Part shown: positions 1 through 9,216 of the stretch, one piece after another
Layout: every line of letters begins with the position of its first letter
Position numbering within the stretch: position 1 is the first letter of the stretch
Source: Shewanella putrefaciens
Lineage (GTDB): Bacteria > Pseudomonadota > Gammaproteobacteria > Enterobacterales > Shewanellaceae
DNA length: 64,000 nt
Assembly (NCBI RefSeq): GCF_016406305.1
Contig: NZ_CP066369.1
Coordinates: 1,692,501 to 1,756,500 of the forward strand
Direction: 5' to 3'
The notes under the pieces: model-generated
Database searches by the model: none
The model's input: only the letters and a program-made list of their open reading frames with translations
Told to the model about the DNA's origin: nothing
Program-made: the position numbers and the translations under genes

Positions 1-810
1 AAAACCGATTTTGGTTTCCACATTATTAAATTACTCGATGTGCAAGCGGGTGCAACAGTGCCTTTTGCCGACGTGAAAGCTAAAATTGTGGCCCAGTTGC
101 AGGACAAGAAGGCTGTCGACCAATTCTACAGTTTGCAAAGTAAGTTGGCCGATACCAGCTACGAGGTACCAGATACCTTAGCTGAAACGGCAAAAGCCGT
201 AGGTATTGCGGTTAAAACCACTGCACTCTTTTCCCGCGATGATGTTCCCGCTGAGTTTAATAAGCCGGATTTTGTGAAGGCAGCCTTCTCTGAAACTGTG
301 ATGTTAAAGGGCTTGAACAGCGAAGTGATTGAACTTGCGCCTAACCACGTGATTGTTATCCGTGCCAAAGAGCATCAGGATGCAGGCACTTTGCCATTAG
401 CGACTGTGAAGGCCGATATCACGGAACGTTTGAAGCAAGATCAGGCGAACGATGCCGCCCGTGCGAAAGCGCAGGAAATACTGTCACAGGTTAAAGCGGG
501 TGCGACCGATATCGCGCTAATCGCTAAAGCTAAATTGGGCCGTGGTGAGCAAACTATTGACCCTGCCATAGTGGGTAAAGTGTTCCAAATGCCAACACCG
601 AGTACGACCTCTGTGGTAGATACTGTGGCTTTAGCCAATGGTTATGCCGTGGTTGCGCTGGATAAAGTCAATGCCGCTGAGAGTGTTAGCGATGAGCTAG
701 TCAATGCGCTTAAGCAACGTTTGAACGCGCAATACAGTGAAGCAGACTACCGTGGCTTGATCGACTCACTCAAAGCCAATGCCGAGGTATTGTACCCGGT
801 AGAGGGTTAA
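1..810 (+). CDS. ppiD: Peptidyl-prolyl cis-trans isomerase D, C-terminal part (5' end outside window)
   Basis: The reading frame is open from base 1, so the gene enters from the left. The first residues (TDFGFHIIKL) are the end of a parvulin rotamase domain, which typically finishes with a GxHI(I/L)KL strand. About 255 residues of alpha-helical C-terminal region follow, as in PpiD, the inner-membrane-anchored periplasmic chaperone that helps outer-membrane and secreted proteins fold after leaving the Sec translocon. The N-terminal membrane anchor is not visible, so the PpiD assignment (rather than SurA) rests on the long region after the parvulin domain. A strong hairpin terminator follows the stop codon. 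Confidence 0.85.
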   Translation, partial: KTDFGFHIIKLLDVQAGATVPFADVKAKIVAQLQDKKAVDQFYSLQSKLADTSYEVPDTLAETAKAVGIAVKTTALFSRDDVPAEFNKPDFVKAAFSETVMLKGLNSEVIELAPNHVIVIRAKEHQDAGTLPLATVKADITERLKQDQANDAARAKAQEILSQVKAGATDIALIAKAKLGRGEQTIDPAIVGKVFQMPTPSTTSVVDTVALANGYAVVALDKVNAAESVSDELVNALKQRLNAQYSEADYRGLIDSLKANAEVLYPVEG

Positions 811-857
811 TCTAAGTATGGATAGCGGCCAAGGCTGTTATCCTCTAATAGATTGAA

Positions 858-891
858 TAAAAAGGCCAAGTGAATTCACTTGGCCTTTTTT
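858..891. terminator. Bidirectional rho-independent terminator between ppiD and the mop gene
   Basis: An inverted repeat AAGGCCAAGTG / CACTTGGCCTT with an AATT loop is flanked by A-runs on the left and T-runs on the right. It can therefore end transcription of ppiD on the plus strand and of the converging small mop gene on the minus strand. Confidence 0.85.
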
Positions 892-925
892 GTTAGCGTG
901 TTTCTCTAGGATTTAAATCGAAGGA

Positions 926-1138
926 TTAATCATCCACTCCAATCATAACGCTGCTCGCTTTGATAAGTGCATAAGCTGAATCGCCAACTTTAAGCCCTAA
1001 ACGTTCGCAGGATGCTTTAGTAACCACAGAGGTGAGCACTACGCCCGGTGCGAGTTCAATCGTGACCTCGTTATTCACTGAGCCGATTTCGATGGCGGTA
1101 ATTGTGCCACTAAGGGTATTGCGTGCACTGATCTTCAT
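926..1138 (-). CDS. Small molybdenum-pterin/molybdate-binding protein (Mop/TOBE domain, molbindin-like)
   Basis: A 70-residue protein made of one TOBE/Mop domain. It starts KISARNTLSGTITAIEIGSVNNEV and has the typical end of the fold, LKVGDSAYALIKASSVMIGV. Molbindins of this size oligomerise and bind molybdate or tungstate in the cytoplasm, probably as a storage or buffering protein; the same domain occurs in ModE and ModC. No mod transport genes are adjacent, so it looks like a single-gene unit between the ppiD terminator and fabV. The metal ligand is inferred from the family. Confidence 0.85.
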   Translation of the reverse strand: MKISARNTLSGTITAIEIGSVNNEVTIELAPGVVLTSVVTKASCERLGLKVGDSAYALIKASSVMIGVDD

Positions 1139-1206
1139 TTTTTGTCCTTATGCTACCTGTGAAAAGTCATGCTAGTTTAGCTTATCGACCTAGTTTTGCA
1201 GCAAAT

Positions 1207-1232
1207 AAAAACGCCACCCGAAGGTGGCGTTT
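1207..1232 (-). terminator. Terminator of fabV
   Basis: The hairpin ACGCCACC-cga-GGTGGCGT lies just after the fabV stop. Read on the minus strand it is followed by a T-rich run. Confidence 0.8.
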
Positions 1233-1259
1233 AGTATTAACGCTGGTAATTCACGGGAA

Positions 1260-2462
1260 TTAGAGTTCGATCACATCAAATTCAACGTAAGGATTTACAT
1301 CCGCGTCGTAATCAATCCCTTCAATGCCAAAGCCGAAGAGTTTAATAAATTCAGCCTTGTATTCTTGATAGTCAGTAAGCTCAGAGAGGTTCTCTGTGGT
1401 GACTTGCGGCCATAAATCGCGACAATGTTGCTGAATATCTTCACGCAGTTCCCAGTCGTCTAAACGTAGGCGATTGTCGCTGTCGGTTTCAGGCTTGGCA
1501 CCGTCGGCGCGGAACAGACGCTCGCTGAACATACGATAGATTTGCTCCATACAACCTTCGTGGAGTCCTTCTTGGCGCATTTTCTTAAATACCATAGCGA
1601 TATACAGTGGCATTACAGGGATAGCTGAACTCGCTTGAGTCACAACGCTCTTTAGTACCGCTACATTCGCGCTACCACCGGTTGCGGACAGTTGCTCATT
1701 TAAGGCTTTTGCTGCGCGGTCCAGATCCATCTTGGCCTTGCCAAGGGCGCCATGCCAGTAGATTGGCCAGGTCAGCTCAGTGCCGATATAGCTATAGGCT
1801 ACTGTTTTGCAGTTATCGGCTAAGACACCGGCTTCTGATAAGGCTTTAATCCACAGTTCCCAATCTTCGCCGCCCATAACAGTGACGGTATCGGCAATTT
1901 CCTGCTCAGTTGCGGGCTCAACGGTCGCTTCTATAATGCAGTCTTTATTGGTATCAACGGCAGTTGCGGTATAGGTTTCGCCAATGGGTTTTAAAGCTGA
2001 GCGGATAAGCTCACCTGAATCTGGGTGTTTGCGCACAGGGGAGGCCAGTGAGTAAACGACCATATCGATTTCGCCGAGATCTTGCTTAATAAGCTCGATG
2101 ACTTTTTGCTTTGCTTCATGGCTGAAGGCATCGCCGTTAATGCTTTTTGAATACAAGCCTTCGGCTTTTGCAAACTTATCGAAGGCGGCAGAGTTATACC
2201 AACCGGCCGTGCCAGGTTTGGACTCTGTACCTGGCTTTTCGAAGAACACGCCAATGGTCGCCGCATCGCTACCGAAAGCGGCGGCGATACGTGAAGACAG
2301 ACCGTAACCGCTGGATGAGCCCACTACTAAAACCTTTTTAGGGCCATTCGCGATTTTGCCTTTCGCTTTGGTTAAGGCGATTTGTTCTTGAACGTTTGCT
2401 TCACAGCCAACGGGATGGGTGGTGGTACAAATAAAGCCACGAATTTTTGGTTTGATAATCAT
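1260..2462 (-). CDS. fabV: Enoyl-[acyl-carrier-protein] reductase FabV (trans-2-enoyl-CoA reductase)
   Basis: A 400-residue protein, the usual FabV length. It begins [20 protein letters not shown] and carries the FabV nucleotide-binding segment [20 protein letters not shown]. The catalytic Tyr-x8-Lys of the SDR superfamily lies in the [20 protein letters not shown] region. FabV uses NADH to reduce the enoyl-ACP double bond in the last step of fatty acid elongation and is usually triclosan-insensitive. It is a single-gene unit with its own terminator. The assignment is strong because the family is compact and well conserved. Confidence 0.95.
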   Translation of the reverse strand: MIIKPKIRGFICTTTHPVGCEANVQEQIALTKAKGKIANGPKKVLVVGSSSGYGLSSRIAAAFGSDAATIGVFFEKPGTESKPGTAGWYNSAAFDKFAKAEGLYSKSINGDAFSHEAKQKVIELIKQDLGEIDMVVYSLASPVRKHPDSGELIRSALKPIGETYTATAVDTNKDCIIEATVEPATEQEIADTVTVMGGEDWELWIKALSEAGVLADNCKTVAYSYIGTELTWPIYWHGALGKAKMDLDRAAKALNEQLSATGGSANVAVLKSVVTQASSAIPVMPLYIAMVFKKMRQEGLHEGCMEQIYRMFSERLFRADGAKPETDSDNRLRLDDWELREDIQQHCRDLWPQVTTENLSELTDYQEYKAEFIKLFGFGIEGIDYDADVNPYVEFDVIEL

Positions 2463-2567
2463 GTTTAAGCTTCTTCTATCAAAATAGCCAATAGGATAAA
2501 TATTTCAGCGAGTAAATGGCATCTATTTTTAACCAATTCGCCTGATTATTTAAGTGGTTGGAGCAGT

Positions 2568-3353
2568 TTAACGCTTGTGGACAAACAGGCTCTGCTCTTG
2601 GATCAGCCTCTGGGTGTATTCATGTTGTGGCGAGTTAAATATCTGTTCTGTGGGGGCTTTCTCAACCATAACCCCCTTATGCAACACCATAATTTTATCG
2701 CTAACATGGCGAATAATATTGAGATTATGGGAGACAAAGATATAAGACAAGCCGAGATCTTTTTGCAGTTTCAGTAATAAATTTAGAATTTGTGAGCGTA
2801 CAGAAAGATCAAGAGCCGTTAAGGCTTCATCGGCAATAATAATCTTAGGGTTGAGCATAAGAGCCCGTGCAACCGCGACCCGTTGTTTTTGGCCTTCGGA
2901 GATCATATGCGGATAGAAATCAGCATGTTCCGGCAATAAACCAACTTTCCTTAAGGTGTCTATGACCTGACTATGACGCTCTTTGGCCGACAGTTCAGTG
3001 TTAAACCGCAGTGGCTCATCGAGCAACTGACCAATAGTGAGCCTAGGATTGAGTGAAGTATTCGGATCTTGGAAAATCATCCTGATCAAGCGGCAACGCT
3101 GTTTGATGTTGCGGCTATCTAAGGCTTCACCCTCGAAGTAAATTTCACCGCCGCTGCGGGGCTCTGCACCGACTAATATGCGCGCAAGAGTACTCTTACC
3201 CGAGCCAGCTTCACCGACTATGGCTAAGGTTTCGCCACTATTGAGCTCAAAAGAAACGGGGGCTAATGCATCGTTATATTGGCGTGAAAAGCCTCTATAA
3301 CCCGTATCATATCTTTTATAGAGATCGTTAACTTTAAGCAGTGGGGTCGTCAT
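2568..3353 (-). CDS. sapF: Peptide ABC transporter ATP-binding protein SapF
   Basis: The last gene of a sapABCDF operon. The preferred start gives a 261-residue protein beginning MTTPLLKVNDLYKRY; an upstream ATG at 3389 would add 12 residues that lie deep inside sapD. It shows Walker A GEAGSGKS, a signature helix SEGQKQRVAVARAL and Walker B PKIIIADEALTAL. Together with SapD it should energise the SapBC permease on the cytoplasmic face. The Sap system is linked to resistance to antimicrobial peptides and, in some reports, to putrescine or potassium handling; the true substrate here is unknown. The start overlaps the sapD stop, which suggests translational coupling. Confidence 0.9.
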   Translation of the reverse strand: MTTPLLKVNDLYKRYDTGYRGFSRQYNDALAPVSFELNSGETLAIVGEAGSGKSTLARILVGAEPRSGGEIYFEGEALDSRNIKQRCRLIRMIFQDPNTSLNPRLTIGQLLDEPLRFNTELSAKERHSQVIDTLRKVGLLPEHADFYPHMISEGQKQRVAVARALMLNPKIIIADEALTALDLSVRSQILNLLLKLQKDLGLSYIFVSHNLNIIRHVSDKIMVLHKGVMVEKAPTEQIFNSPQHEYTQRLIQEQSLFVHKR

Positions 3354-4341
3354 TTGTTGTTTCGCCGTGGTAAGGGAAATGGCATGCAAAGTAGCGGTCT
3401 TTGATATGACTCAAATTTGGCTGGTTAACACATTTCTTTTGTGCTTCGGGGCACCTTGGCCCTAGGCGGCAACCAATGGGAAGATGTTGTAGCGCAGGTG
3501 CTGAGCCTGGGAGTGTTGGCATGATAGCCTTGTGCGCTTTGATGCCCGAGTAGTCAGGCATATTATCGAGTAATGCCTTAGTGTAGGGATGATAGGGGGT
3601 GGCAATTAATTCCTCGGTTGGCCCCGACTCCATCACTTGGCCACAGTAGAGTACCGACAAGTGATCGCACCACTGGGCTAAGGTTTCAAGCTCATGGCTG
3701 ATGATTAAAATCGACACATTTTGCAGTTGATTGAGTTGGGAGAGCAGGCGAAAAATCTGAGCCTGAGTGCTAAGTTCCATGGAGTTTGTCGGTTCATCGG
3801 CAATCAACAATCGCGGTTGATTGGCGACGGCCATGGCGATCATTACTTTTTGGCATTCCCCCTCGGATAATTCCCAAGCGTAGCTCGCCATGACTTTTTG
3901 TGGGTCTTTAATGCCGACCTTATGTAGCCATTTTTGAGCGGTGAGTTTGGCATGTTTATGCTTTTGCCAAAAATAGGCTTTGGGATTTTTGGGCATAGCC
4001 TGCATCAACTGACTGCCAACCGTTTGGGCTGGGTCGAGACTACCTGAGGGATCTTGGAAAATCATCGCTATATCTGAGCCCATCAGATTGCGGCGCTCCT
4101 TTGAACTCATCGCCATCAGATTATTGCCGTCCCACATCATGCGATCGGCGGTAATAGTCCAATTGGGGCCTGGGATCCCAAGAATGGCTCTGGCCAACAA
4201 ACTTCGTCCAGAGCCGGATTCACCGACTAGGCCATGAATTTCCCCCGCATTGAGCGTTAGGCTGACCTTTTCGAGTGCCCGCACTCTGCCGTGGGGCGTA
4301 TCGAGTTCAATCGTTAGATTTCGTACGTCGAGTAAAGGCAT
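3334..4341 (-). CDS. sapD: Peptide ABC transporter ATP-binding protein SapD, with altered Walker A
   Basis: A 335-residue ATPase starting MPLLDVRNLTIELDT, close to E. coli SapD in length and order of motifs. The Walker A loop reads GESGSGRS: residue 46 is Arg (codon CGA) where ABC ATPases have the catalytic Lys. The signature is LSEGECQKVMIAMAVANQP and Walker B is LLIADEPTNSME. The C-terminal oligopeptide-transporter domain includes the Cys-bearing LPIGCRLGPRCPEAQKKC, followed later by FACHFP. It partners SapF at the SapBC permease. The Lys-to-Arg change could reduce or remove ATP hydrolysis at this site; whether it is shared by relatives was not tested. Confidence 0.9.
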   Translation of the reverse strand: MPLLDVRNLTIELDTPHGRVRALEKVSLTLNAGEIHGLVGESGSGRSLLARAILGIPGPNWTITADRMMWDGNNLMAMSSKERRNLMGSDIAMIFQDPSGSLDPAQTVGSQLMQAMPKNPKAYFWQKHKHAKLTAQKWLHKVGIKDPQKVMASYAWELSEGECQKVMIAMAVANQPRLLIADEPTNSMELSTQAQIFRLLSQLNQLQNVSILIISHELETLAQWCDHLSVLYCGQVMESGPTEELIATPYHPYTKALLDNMPDYSGIKAHKAIMPTLPGSAPALQHLPIGCRLGPRCPEAQKKCVNQPNLSHIKDRYFACHFPYHGETTNDDPTA

Positions 4342-4344
4342 AAG

Positions 4345-5235
4345 TTAGTTTCTGATGGGCGCAAGCGCCGACCGTAGGCCATCGCCAACCAAGTTAATGG
4401 CCAGCACACTAAAAAGAATTGCTAATCCCGGAATAGTAACCGTCCAAGGAGCGGTCAATAAATTATCTATACCTTGAGCCACCATGGCTCCCCATTCCGG
4501 GCTTGGCGCCTGTGCCCCTAAGCTTAGGAATCCGAGGGCGGCTATGTCTAAAATAGCGGCAGAAATGGCCATAGTTGTTTGAATAATCACGACTTCCCAG
4601 ACGTTTGGCATGATGACATACCAAAAAATCTGCAGTGAATTAGCACCATCTAAACGGGCTGCGGTTACGTATTCTTTTTGTAATTCTTCATGCACAGATT
4701 GATGAATCGAACGCACAAACTGGGGCGTTAAGGCGATACCGACGGCCCAAAACACATTTTCAAGCCCTGGCCCCATCACGGCCACCACTAAAATGGCCAT
4801 CAAAAGTGAAGGAATTGACAGCAACGCATCGAGTAAGTGACCGAGGATACTGGATTTTAAGCCGCGCATCATGCCGGACAATGAGCCGATTATAAAACCT
4901 GTCACTAGGGCGGTAATTACGATTAAAAGTGCCATGCCGAAGGTCAAATGGGCACCGTGCAGTAAACGGCTAAATATATCGCGGCCGAGATCATCAGTCC
5001 CTAAAAAATGAGCAACTGTACCCGAAGGGTCCCAAGATGGCGGTAATAATAACGCTTTAGGATCTTGGGCTTCTGGGGGAAAAGGCGCAATCATAGGGCC
5101 AAACAGGGTTAGCAAAAGCAGGAATGCAATCGTCCACAGCCCCGCCAAGGCAAAAGGGTTGGCCGAAAAATTTTGCCATACCCGCATCATAGGGGAGGCG
5201 ATTTGATCTTCTTGATAGATTTTAACTGGCGGCAT
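4345..5235 (-). CDS. sapC: Peptide ABC transporter permease SapC
   Basis: A 296-residue inner-membrane permease of the DppC/OppC type. An N-terminal transmembrane segment (ALAGLWTIAFLLLLTLFG) is followed by an extracytoplasmic loop containing FLGTDDLGRDIFSRLLHG, the mark of OppC-like permeases. Several more membrane helices follow, and the EAA-type coupling loop is LQKEYVTAARLDGANSLQIFWYVIMPN. It pairs with SapB to form the channel. The start overlaps the end of sapB, and only 3 bases separate it from sapD. Confidence 0.92.
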   Translation of the reverse strand: MPPVKIYQEDQIASPMMRVWQNFSANPFALAGLWTIAFLLLLTLFGPMIAPFPPEAQDPKALLLPPSWDPSGTVAHFLGTDDLGRDIFSRLLHGAHLTFGMALLIVITALVTGFIIGSLSGMMRGLKSSILGHLLDALLSIPSLLMAILVVAVMGPGLENVFWAVGIALTPQFVRSIHQSVHEELQKEYVTAARLDGANSLQIFWYVIMPNVWEVVIIQTTMAISAAILDIAALGFLSLGAQAPSPEWGAMVAQGIDNLLTAPWTVTIPGLAILFSVLAINLVGDGLRSALAPIRN

Positions 5236-6253
5236 AAAGGTCTTTTCTGCTCAGTGGATTGAAGACAGTATGCAATACTTCAATCAAGATACTTAGGAAG
5301 ATGATCAGCAAGGCAACGGCCAGAATACCCCCTTGGATAACAGTATAATCCCGTTGATAAATTCCCGATACCAACCATGATCCGACCCCCGGCCAAGAGA
5401 AAATCATTTCGACCACAATGGCATAGCTGGCAAAGGCGCCCAGCATTAACCCTAGGTGCTTAAGCACAGGGATTAAGGCATTGGGTAAGGCATGGCGCAG
5501 AATAATAGTGCCAGTGTGCATTCCCCTGGCTTCGGCGGCGCGAATAAAGGTTTGATTCATCACATTCATCATGGCGGAACGGGTGCTGCGAACGACCACG
5601 GTAAAAGGTAAAACGGCTAAGGTTGTTGCGGGTAAGACAATATGTAACAGCGCATCTTTAAAGGCTGACATGCTGTATTGTGACTCAGAAAGTAAGATAT
5701 CAACTAACATAAAGCCTGTGATTGGCTTGATTTCATACAACAAATTAAGCTGTCCTGAAATAGGTAACCAGCCGAGGTCGACCCCAAACCAGAGTGACAG
5801 ATAAAGTCCTAACCAGAAAACGGGCACTGAATAGCCCGTAAGAGTAATGGCCATAATCGTGTTCTGGGTGAGTTTATGTTGACTTTGAGAGGCTAAAACC
5901 CCGAGCGGTACCCCTAAGCCAATGGCAATGATTGCCGCCATAATCGCTAATTCAAATGAGGCGGGAAGGACGGCGCGTAATTCTTCGGCAACGCTTTGGT
6001 GAGAGGTGACCGATACCCCTAAATTCCCGCTTAATCTTTGTTGCAAATACGCAAAAAATTGCAAAGCTTGATTGTCATTTAATCGGTAATCTTGCTCTAT
6101 TTGCACCAGTTGGCTTGCCGTAGGGGCATGAATGCCCGTCAGTGCAAAGCTTCGCTCAACGGGAAATAATCCCGTGCTGTAAAACAGCACCCCAATCATC
6201 ACCAAGGATGTCGCAAGAAAGAGATAAAGGCGCCGCAAAAGGTATCTGAACAT
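5222..6253 (-). CDS. sapB: Peptide ABC transporter permease SapB
   Basis: A 343-residue DppB/OppB-type permease. It has an N-terminal membrane helix (LYLFLATSLVMIGVLFYSTGLFP) and several more transmembrane segments. The EAA loop is MMNVMNQTFIRAAEARGMHTGTIILRHALPN, where the conserved RAAEARG motif contacts the ATPases. It forms the membrane channel with SapC. Its ATG overlaps the sapA stop codon (ATGA), which implies coupled translation. Confidence 0.92.
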   Translation of the reverse strand: MFRYLLRRLYLFLATSLVMIGVLFYSTGLFPVERSFALTGIHAPTASQLVQIEQDYRLNDNQALQFFAYLQQRLSGNLGVSVTSHQSVAEELRAVLPASFELAIMAAIIAIGLGVPLGVLASQSQHKLTQNTIMAITLTGYSVPVFWLGLYLSLWFGVDLGWLPISGQLNLLYEIKPITGFMLVDILLSESQYSMSAFKDALLHIVLPATTLAVLPFTVVVRSTRSAMMNVMNQTFIRAAEARGMHTGTIILRHALPNALIPVLKHLGLMLGAFASYAIVVEMIFSWPGVGSWLVSGIYQRDYTVIQGGILAVALLIIFLSILIEVLHTVFNPLSRKDLYAAS

Positions 6254-7878
6254 CAGTGAGCCTCCAGCGGAGCTTGGCTGGTTTGAGAAAAGGAAATGCC
6301 ACCAAAGGGAGTGAGTTGCATGTTTTGGACATTGCTACGGGTTAAGGCAACACGTTTGGCGTGGGCTAAACTCACCATAGGCACTTGGTCTGCTAGAAAG
6401 GCCTCGGCCTCTTGGTAAATGGCTTTACGTTCTGCCTGGGTCGACACTTCTCGTGCCCTATCTAAGATGGCATCAAATTGGCGGTTACACCAGCGAGAGC
6501 GGTTGTTGTTCGACTGCATTGCCGAGCAGCTAAGCAACGGAGTAAAGAAATTGTCGGGATCGCTGTTATCGGCATTCCAGCCAATGAGCACTGAGTCATA
6601 TTCATCGCGGCTGAGCCTTTGACTAAATACACTCCAATCAAAACTAACAATGTTAACCTTTACGCCGATATTCGCTAAATCAGATTGAATTAACTCAGCA
6701 GTTTTCAATGCATTAGGATTATAAGCTCGGGCTACTGGCATGGCCCAAATATCGATACTGAGATTTTTTATCCCTACTTCTTTGAGTAAATCCCGAGCTT
6801 TTTGTGGGTTGTAATCATTCAGGCCTTTATTGTTATCGTAGGCCCAAGAGGCGGGTGGCAGCACCCCTGTGGCCTCAATGGCGGTATTTTGGTAGACAGC
6901 CCGCAGGATATTCTGTTTATCGACCGCATAGGCGAGTGCGCGGCGGACGCGGACATCATCTAGCGGCGGTTTTTGGGTATTAAAGGCCCAGAATGCGACG
7001 TTGAGTCCAGGTTGGGATTCAATGGTTAATTCGCTATGTTGTTTGATGACGGGTAGTTCACCCGCCTTAGGGAGTGCTGAAACGCTGCAATCCCCTGCGA
7101 TAAGTTTAGCCAGCCTGACCGTGCTTTTTGGGGTGATATCAAATACTAGCATATCGATTTTTGCGGGCTCGCCCCAAAAATCGGGATGACGGCGATAGCG
7201 AATATATTCGTTTTTAGCGTATTGGACTAAGGTAAATGGCCCTGTACCTATGGCAAAGTGATCGACGTTTTCAGGGTGACCTAGGGCTAACTGCTGCTGG
7301 GCATATTCAGCGGATAAGATCACCGCAAAGTCGGTCGCTAGATTTGACAGAAAAGAGGCGTCTTTGCGGGCTAAATAAAAAACGACTTCATGGTCATTAA
7401 TCTTTTTTATTTCTTTGACTTGCGCTGAAAAGCCAATGCTTTGGAAAAAGGGATATCCAGTATGAGAGACCCTATGGTAAGGATGTTGAGGGTCAATGAT
7501 ACGATTAAACGAAAATAACACATCGTCGGCATTAAAAGTGCGAGAAGGGGTAAAACGCGATGAGTTTTGGAATTTGACATTCTCCCTGAGGACAAACCGG
7601 TAGCTTAGTCCATCCTCCGACATTGACCATTGGGTTGCCAATGCCGGAACGAGTTTGCCCGATTGAGTATCGTAGTCGACCAAGCGGCTATAAATTTGGT
7701 GCGAGGTGGCGTCGATAGTGGTGCCAGAGGTCACCAACTGCGGATTAAAAGACTCGGGATTCCCTTCGGAGCAATACACCAAACCAGAGGGAAGTCGTTG
7801 GGGGCCACACGCGACCAACAACCAACTCATGCAGCAAACTGCAGTTGTTAGGCACAGGCGTCTAATTAGCACACTCAT
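6253..7878 (-). CDS. sapA: Periplasmic solute-binding lipoprotein SapA
   Basis: A 541-residue family 5 (peptide/nickel) extracellular solute-binding protein. It starts with a signal peptide ending in a lipobox (LLVAC, Cys24), so it is probably a lipoprotein. The family core follows: a GNPESFNPQL start, FVLRENVKFQ, an AYAVDKQNILRAVY helix and VLPPASWAY. It delivers the ligand, presumably a peptide, to SapBC. First gene of sapABCDF, downstream of pspF on the same strand with about 70 bases between them, so it could be co-transcribed with pspF or have its own promoter. Confidence 0.9.
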   Translation of the reverse strand: MSVLIRRLCLTTAVCCMSWLLVACGPQRLPSGLVYCSEGNPESFNPQLVTSGTTIDATSHQIYSRLVDYDTQSGKLVPALATQWSMSEDGLSYRFVLRENVKFQNSSRFTPSRTFNADDVLFSFNRIIDPQHPYHRVSHTGYPFFQSIGFSAQVKEIKKINDHEVVFYLARKDASFLSNLATDFAVILSAEYAQQQLALGHPENVDHFAIGTGPFTLVQYAKNEYIRYRRHPDFWGEPAKIDMLVFDITPKSTVRLAKLIAGDCSVSALPKAGELPVIKQHSELTIESQPGLNVAFWAFNTQKPPLDDVRVRRALAYAVDKQNILRAVYQNTAIEATGVLPPASWAYDNNKGLNDYNPQKARDLLKEVGIKNLSIDIWAMPVARAYNPNALKTAELIQSDLANIGVKVNIVSFDWSVFSQRLSRDEYDSVLIGWNADNSDPDNFFTPLLSCSAMQSNNNRSRWCNRQFDAILDRAREVSTQAERKAIYQEAEAFLADQVPMVSLAHAKRVALTRSNVQNMQLTPFGGISFSQTSQAPLEAH

Positions 7879-7947
7879 TTATAAATCATTATTTTATCGA
7901 CTATGAAGTGCTATTTTAGCAGTGCATCTCCCCCGTGGGCAATCTGC

Positions 7948-9039
7948 TTATGCTTTATCGAGCAAATTGTATTTTTTAAGGATGCCACGCAGCTGGTGAT
8001 AGCTTAATCCTAAAAGCTCAGCCGTCTTTTTCTGATTATATTGGCTGTTTGAGAGTGCCTGCTGCAGCAAGTCCATCTCGTACTTCTCCGTTTGCTCTTT
8101 GAAATCCAGCGGGAAATTAAAAGTATTCATTGCAGCATCATTGTTGGTAACCGCTGCCGATTCGAGTGTTGGTACTACTTGGGGCGTTGCGGCCACCGTT
8201 GCTGGCGCGACTAAAGGCAGTTGACGCTCGCGGGTCTTGACCCGAGTTTTAGGCCGATAGGGTGATGCAAAGGGGTCGAGGGTAATATGATCGATGGGTC
8301 TATTTTCACCACCATTGCGATAGACGCTACGCTCGACCACGTTTTTCAGCTCACGGATATTACCCGGCCAATCGTGGCTCATTAATTGCTCGATCGCGCG
8401 GGCGCTAAATCCACTAAAGAGTTGCAGCTTTAATTGGCGGGCCATGCCAACGGCGAAGTATTCCGCCAGCGTCATAATGTCTTCAGGACGACAACGCAGC
8501 GGCGGCAGCGTGATCACATCGAAGGCAAGCCTATCGAGTAAGTCGGCACGAAATTCGCCTGCGTCAGCAAGCGAGGGCAGATCTTCGTTGGCGGCGCAGA
8601 TTAAACGAACATCACTTTGCACGGTTTTACTGCCGCCGACCCGTTCAAATTCGCCATATTCAATAACACGTAATAGCTTTTCTTGGATGAGACCTGAGGT
8701 ATTGGCTAATTCGTCGAGGAATAAGGTGCCGCCGTCGGCGCGCTCAAAGCGGCCTTCATGTTTACCTTTGGCGCCAGTAAAGGCGCCAGACTCATGGCCA
8801 AATAATTCACTCTCGAGTAAATTTTCACTCAAAGATGAACAGTTTAGCTTAATAAAACTTTGATCCCAGCGCTTAGACAGATAATGTAAGCGTTCGGCAA
8901 TCAGCTCTTTACCTGTGCCACGTTCACCAATAATCAGTACGGGTTTAGACAGGGGCGCAATTTGCGACACATGTTCTAACACTTCGAGTAGGGCGTTGGA
9001 TTGACCGATAAGGTTGTCTTGCTGAAATTTATTATCCAC
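7948..9039 (-). CDS. pspF: Psp operon transcriptional activator PspF (sigma-54 enhancer-binding protein)
   Basis: 363 residues. The AAA+ domain begins almost at the N-terminus, with no receiver or sensor domain, which is typical of PspF. Motifs are Walker A GERGTGKE, the sigma-54 contact loop GAFTGA, Walker B GGTLFLDELAN, and a C-terminal Fis-type helix-turn-helix (NQKKTAELLGLSYHQLRGILKKY). It drives psp transcription with sigma-54 RNA polymerase and is held inactive by PspA. It is transcribed away from pspA, the usual arrangement. It is longer than E. coli PspF (about 325 residues) because of a linker of low-complexity residues before the helix-turn-helix. Confidence 0.93.
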   Translation of the reverse strand: MDNKFQQDNLIGQSNALLEVLEHVSQIAPLSKPVLIIGERGTGKELIAERLHYLSKRWDQSFIKLNCSSLSENLLESELFGHESGAFTGAKGKHEGRFERADGGTLFLDELANTSGLIQEKLLRVIEYGEFERVGGSKTVQSDVRLICAANEDLPSLADAGEFRADLLDRLAFDVITLPPLRCRPEDIMTLAEYFAVGMARQLKLQLFSGFSARAIEQLMSHDWPGNIRELKNVVERSVYRNGGENRPIDHITLDPFASPYRPKTRVKTRERQLPLVAPATVAATPQVVPTLESAAVTNNDAAMNTFNFPLDFKEQTEKYEMDLLQQALSNSQYNQKKTAELLGLSYHQLRGILKKYNLLDKA

Positions 9040-9160
9040 GATATTTTTTAGTCTTTCGCGCTAAAAATTGGTGAAAATGATAATAAGTGGCTTGGAGCGT
9101 AAAAGGAAGTAAAAGTTAATTTTTTGTTTAACTTGCTGTATTTTAATAATAATTAAAAGT

Positions 9161-9176
9161 TGGCACGGTTAGTGTA
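9161..9176 (+). promoter_or_regulatory. Sigma-54 promoter of pspABC
   Basis: TGGCACG matches the -24 element of sigma-54 promoters exactly. At the right distance the -12 element reads GTGT instead of TTGC, keeping the key G but not the C. It lies about 40 bases before the pspA start, between divergent pspF and pspA, with an AT-rich stretch upstream where PspF and IHF would be expected to bind. Confidence 0.75.
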
Positions 9177-9216
9177 TTACCCTATACGAGACCAACATCA
9201 ATTTGAGGATAGGATT

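Noticed and set aside
8444-8863. 139-residue open frame opposite pspF
   Set aside because: It lies wholly over the conserved AAA+ core of pspF and has Ser-rich shadow composition.
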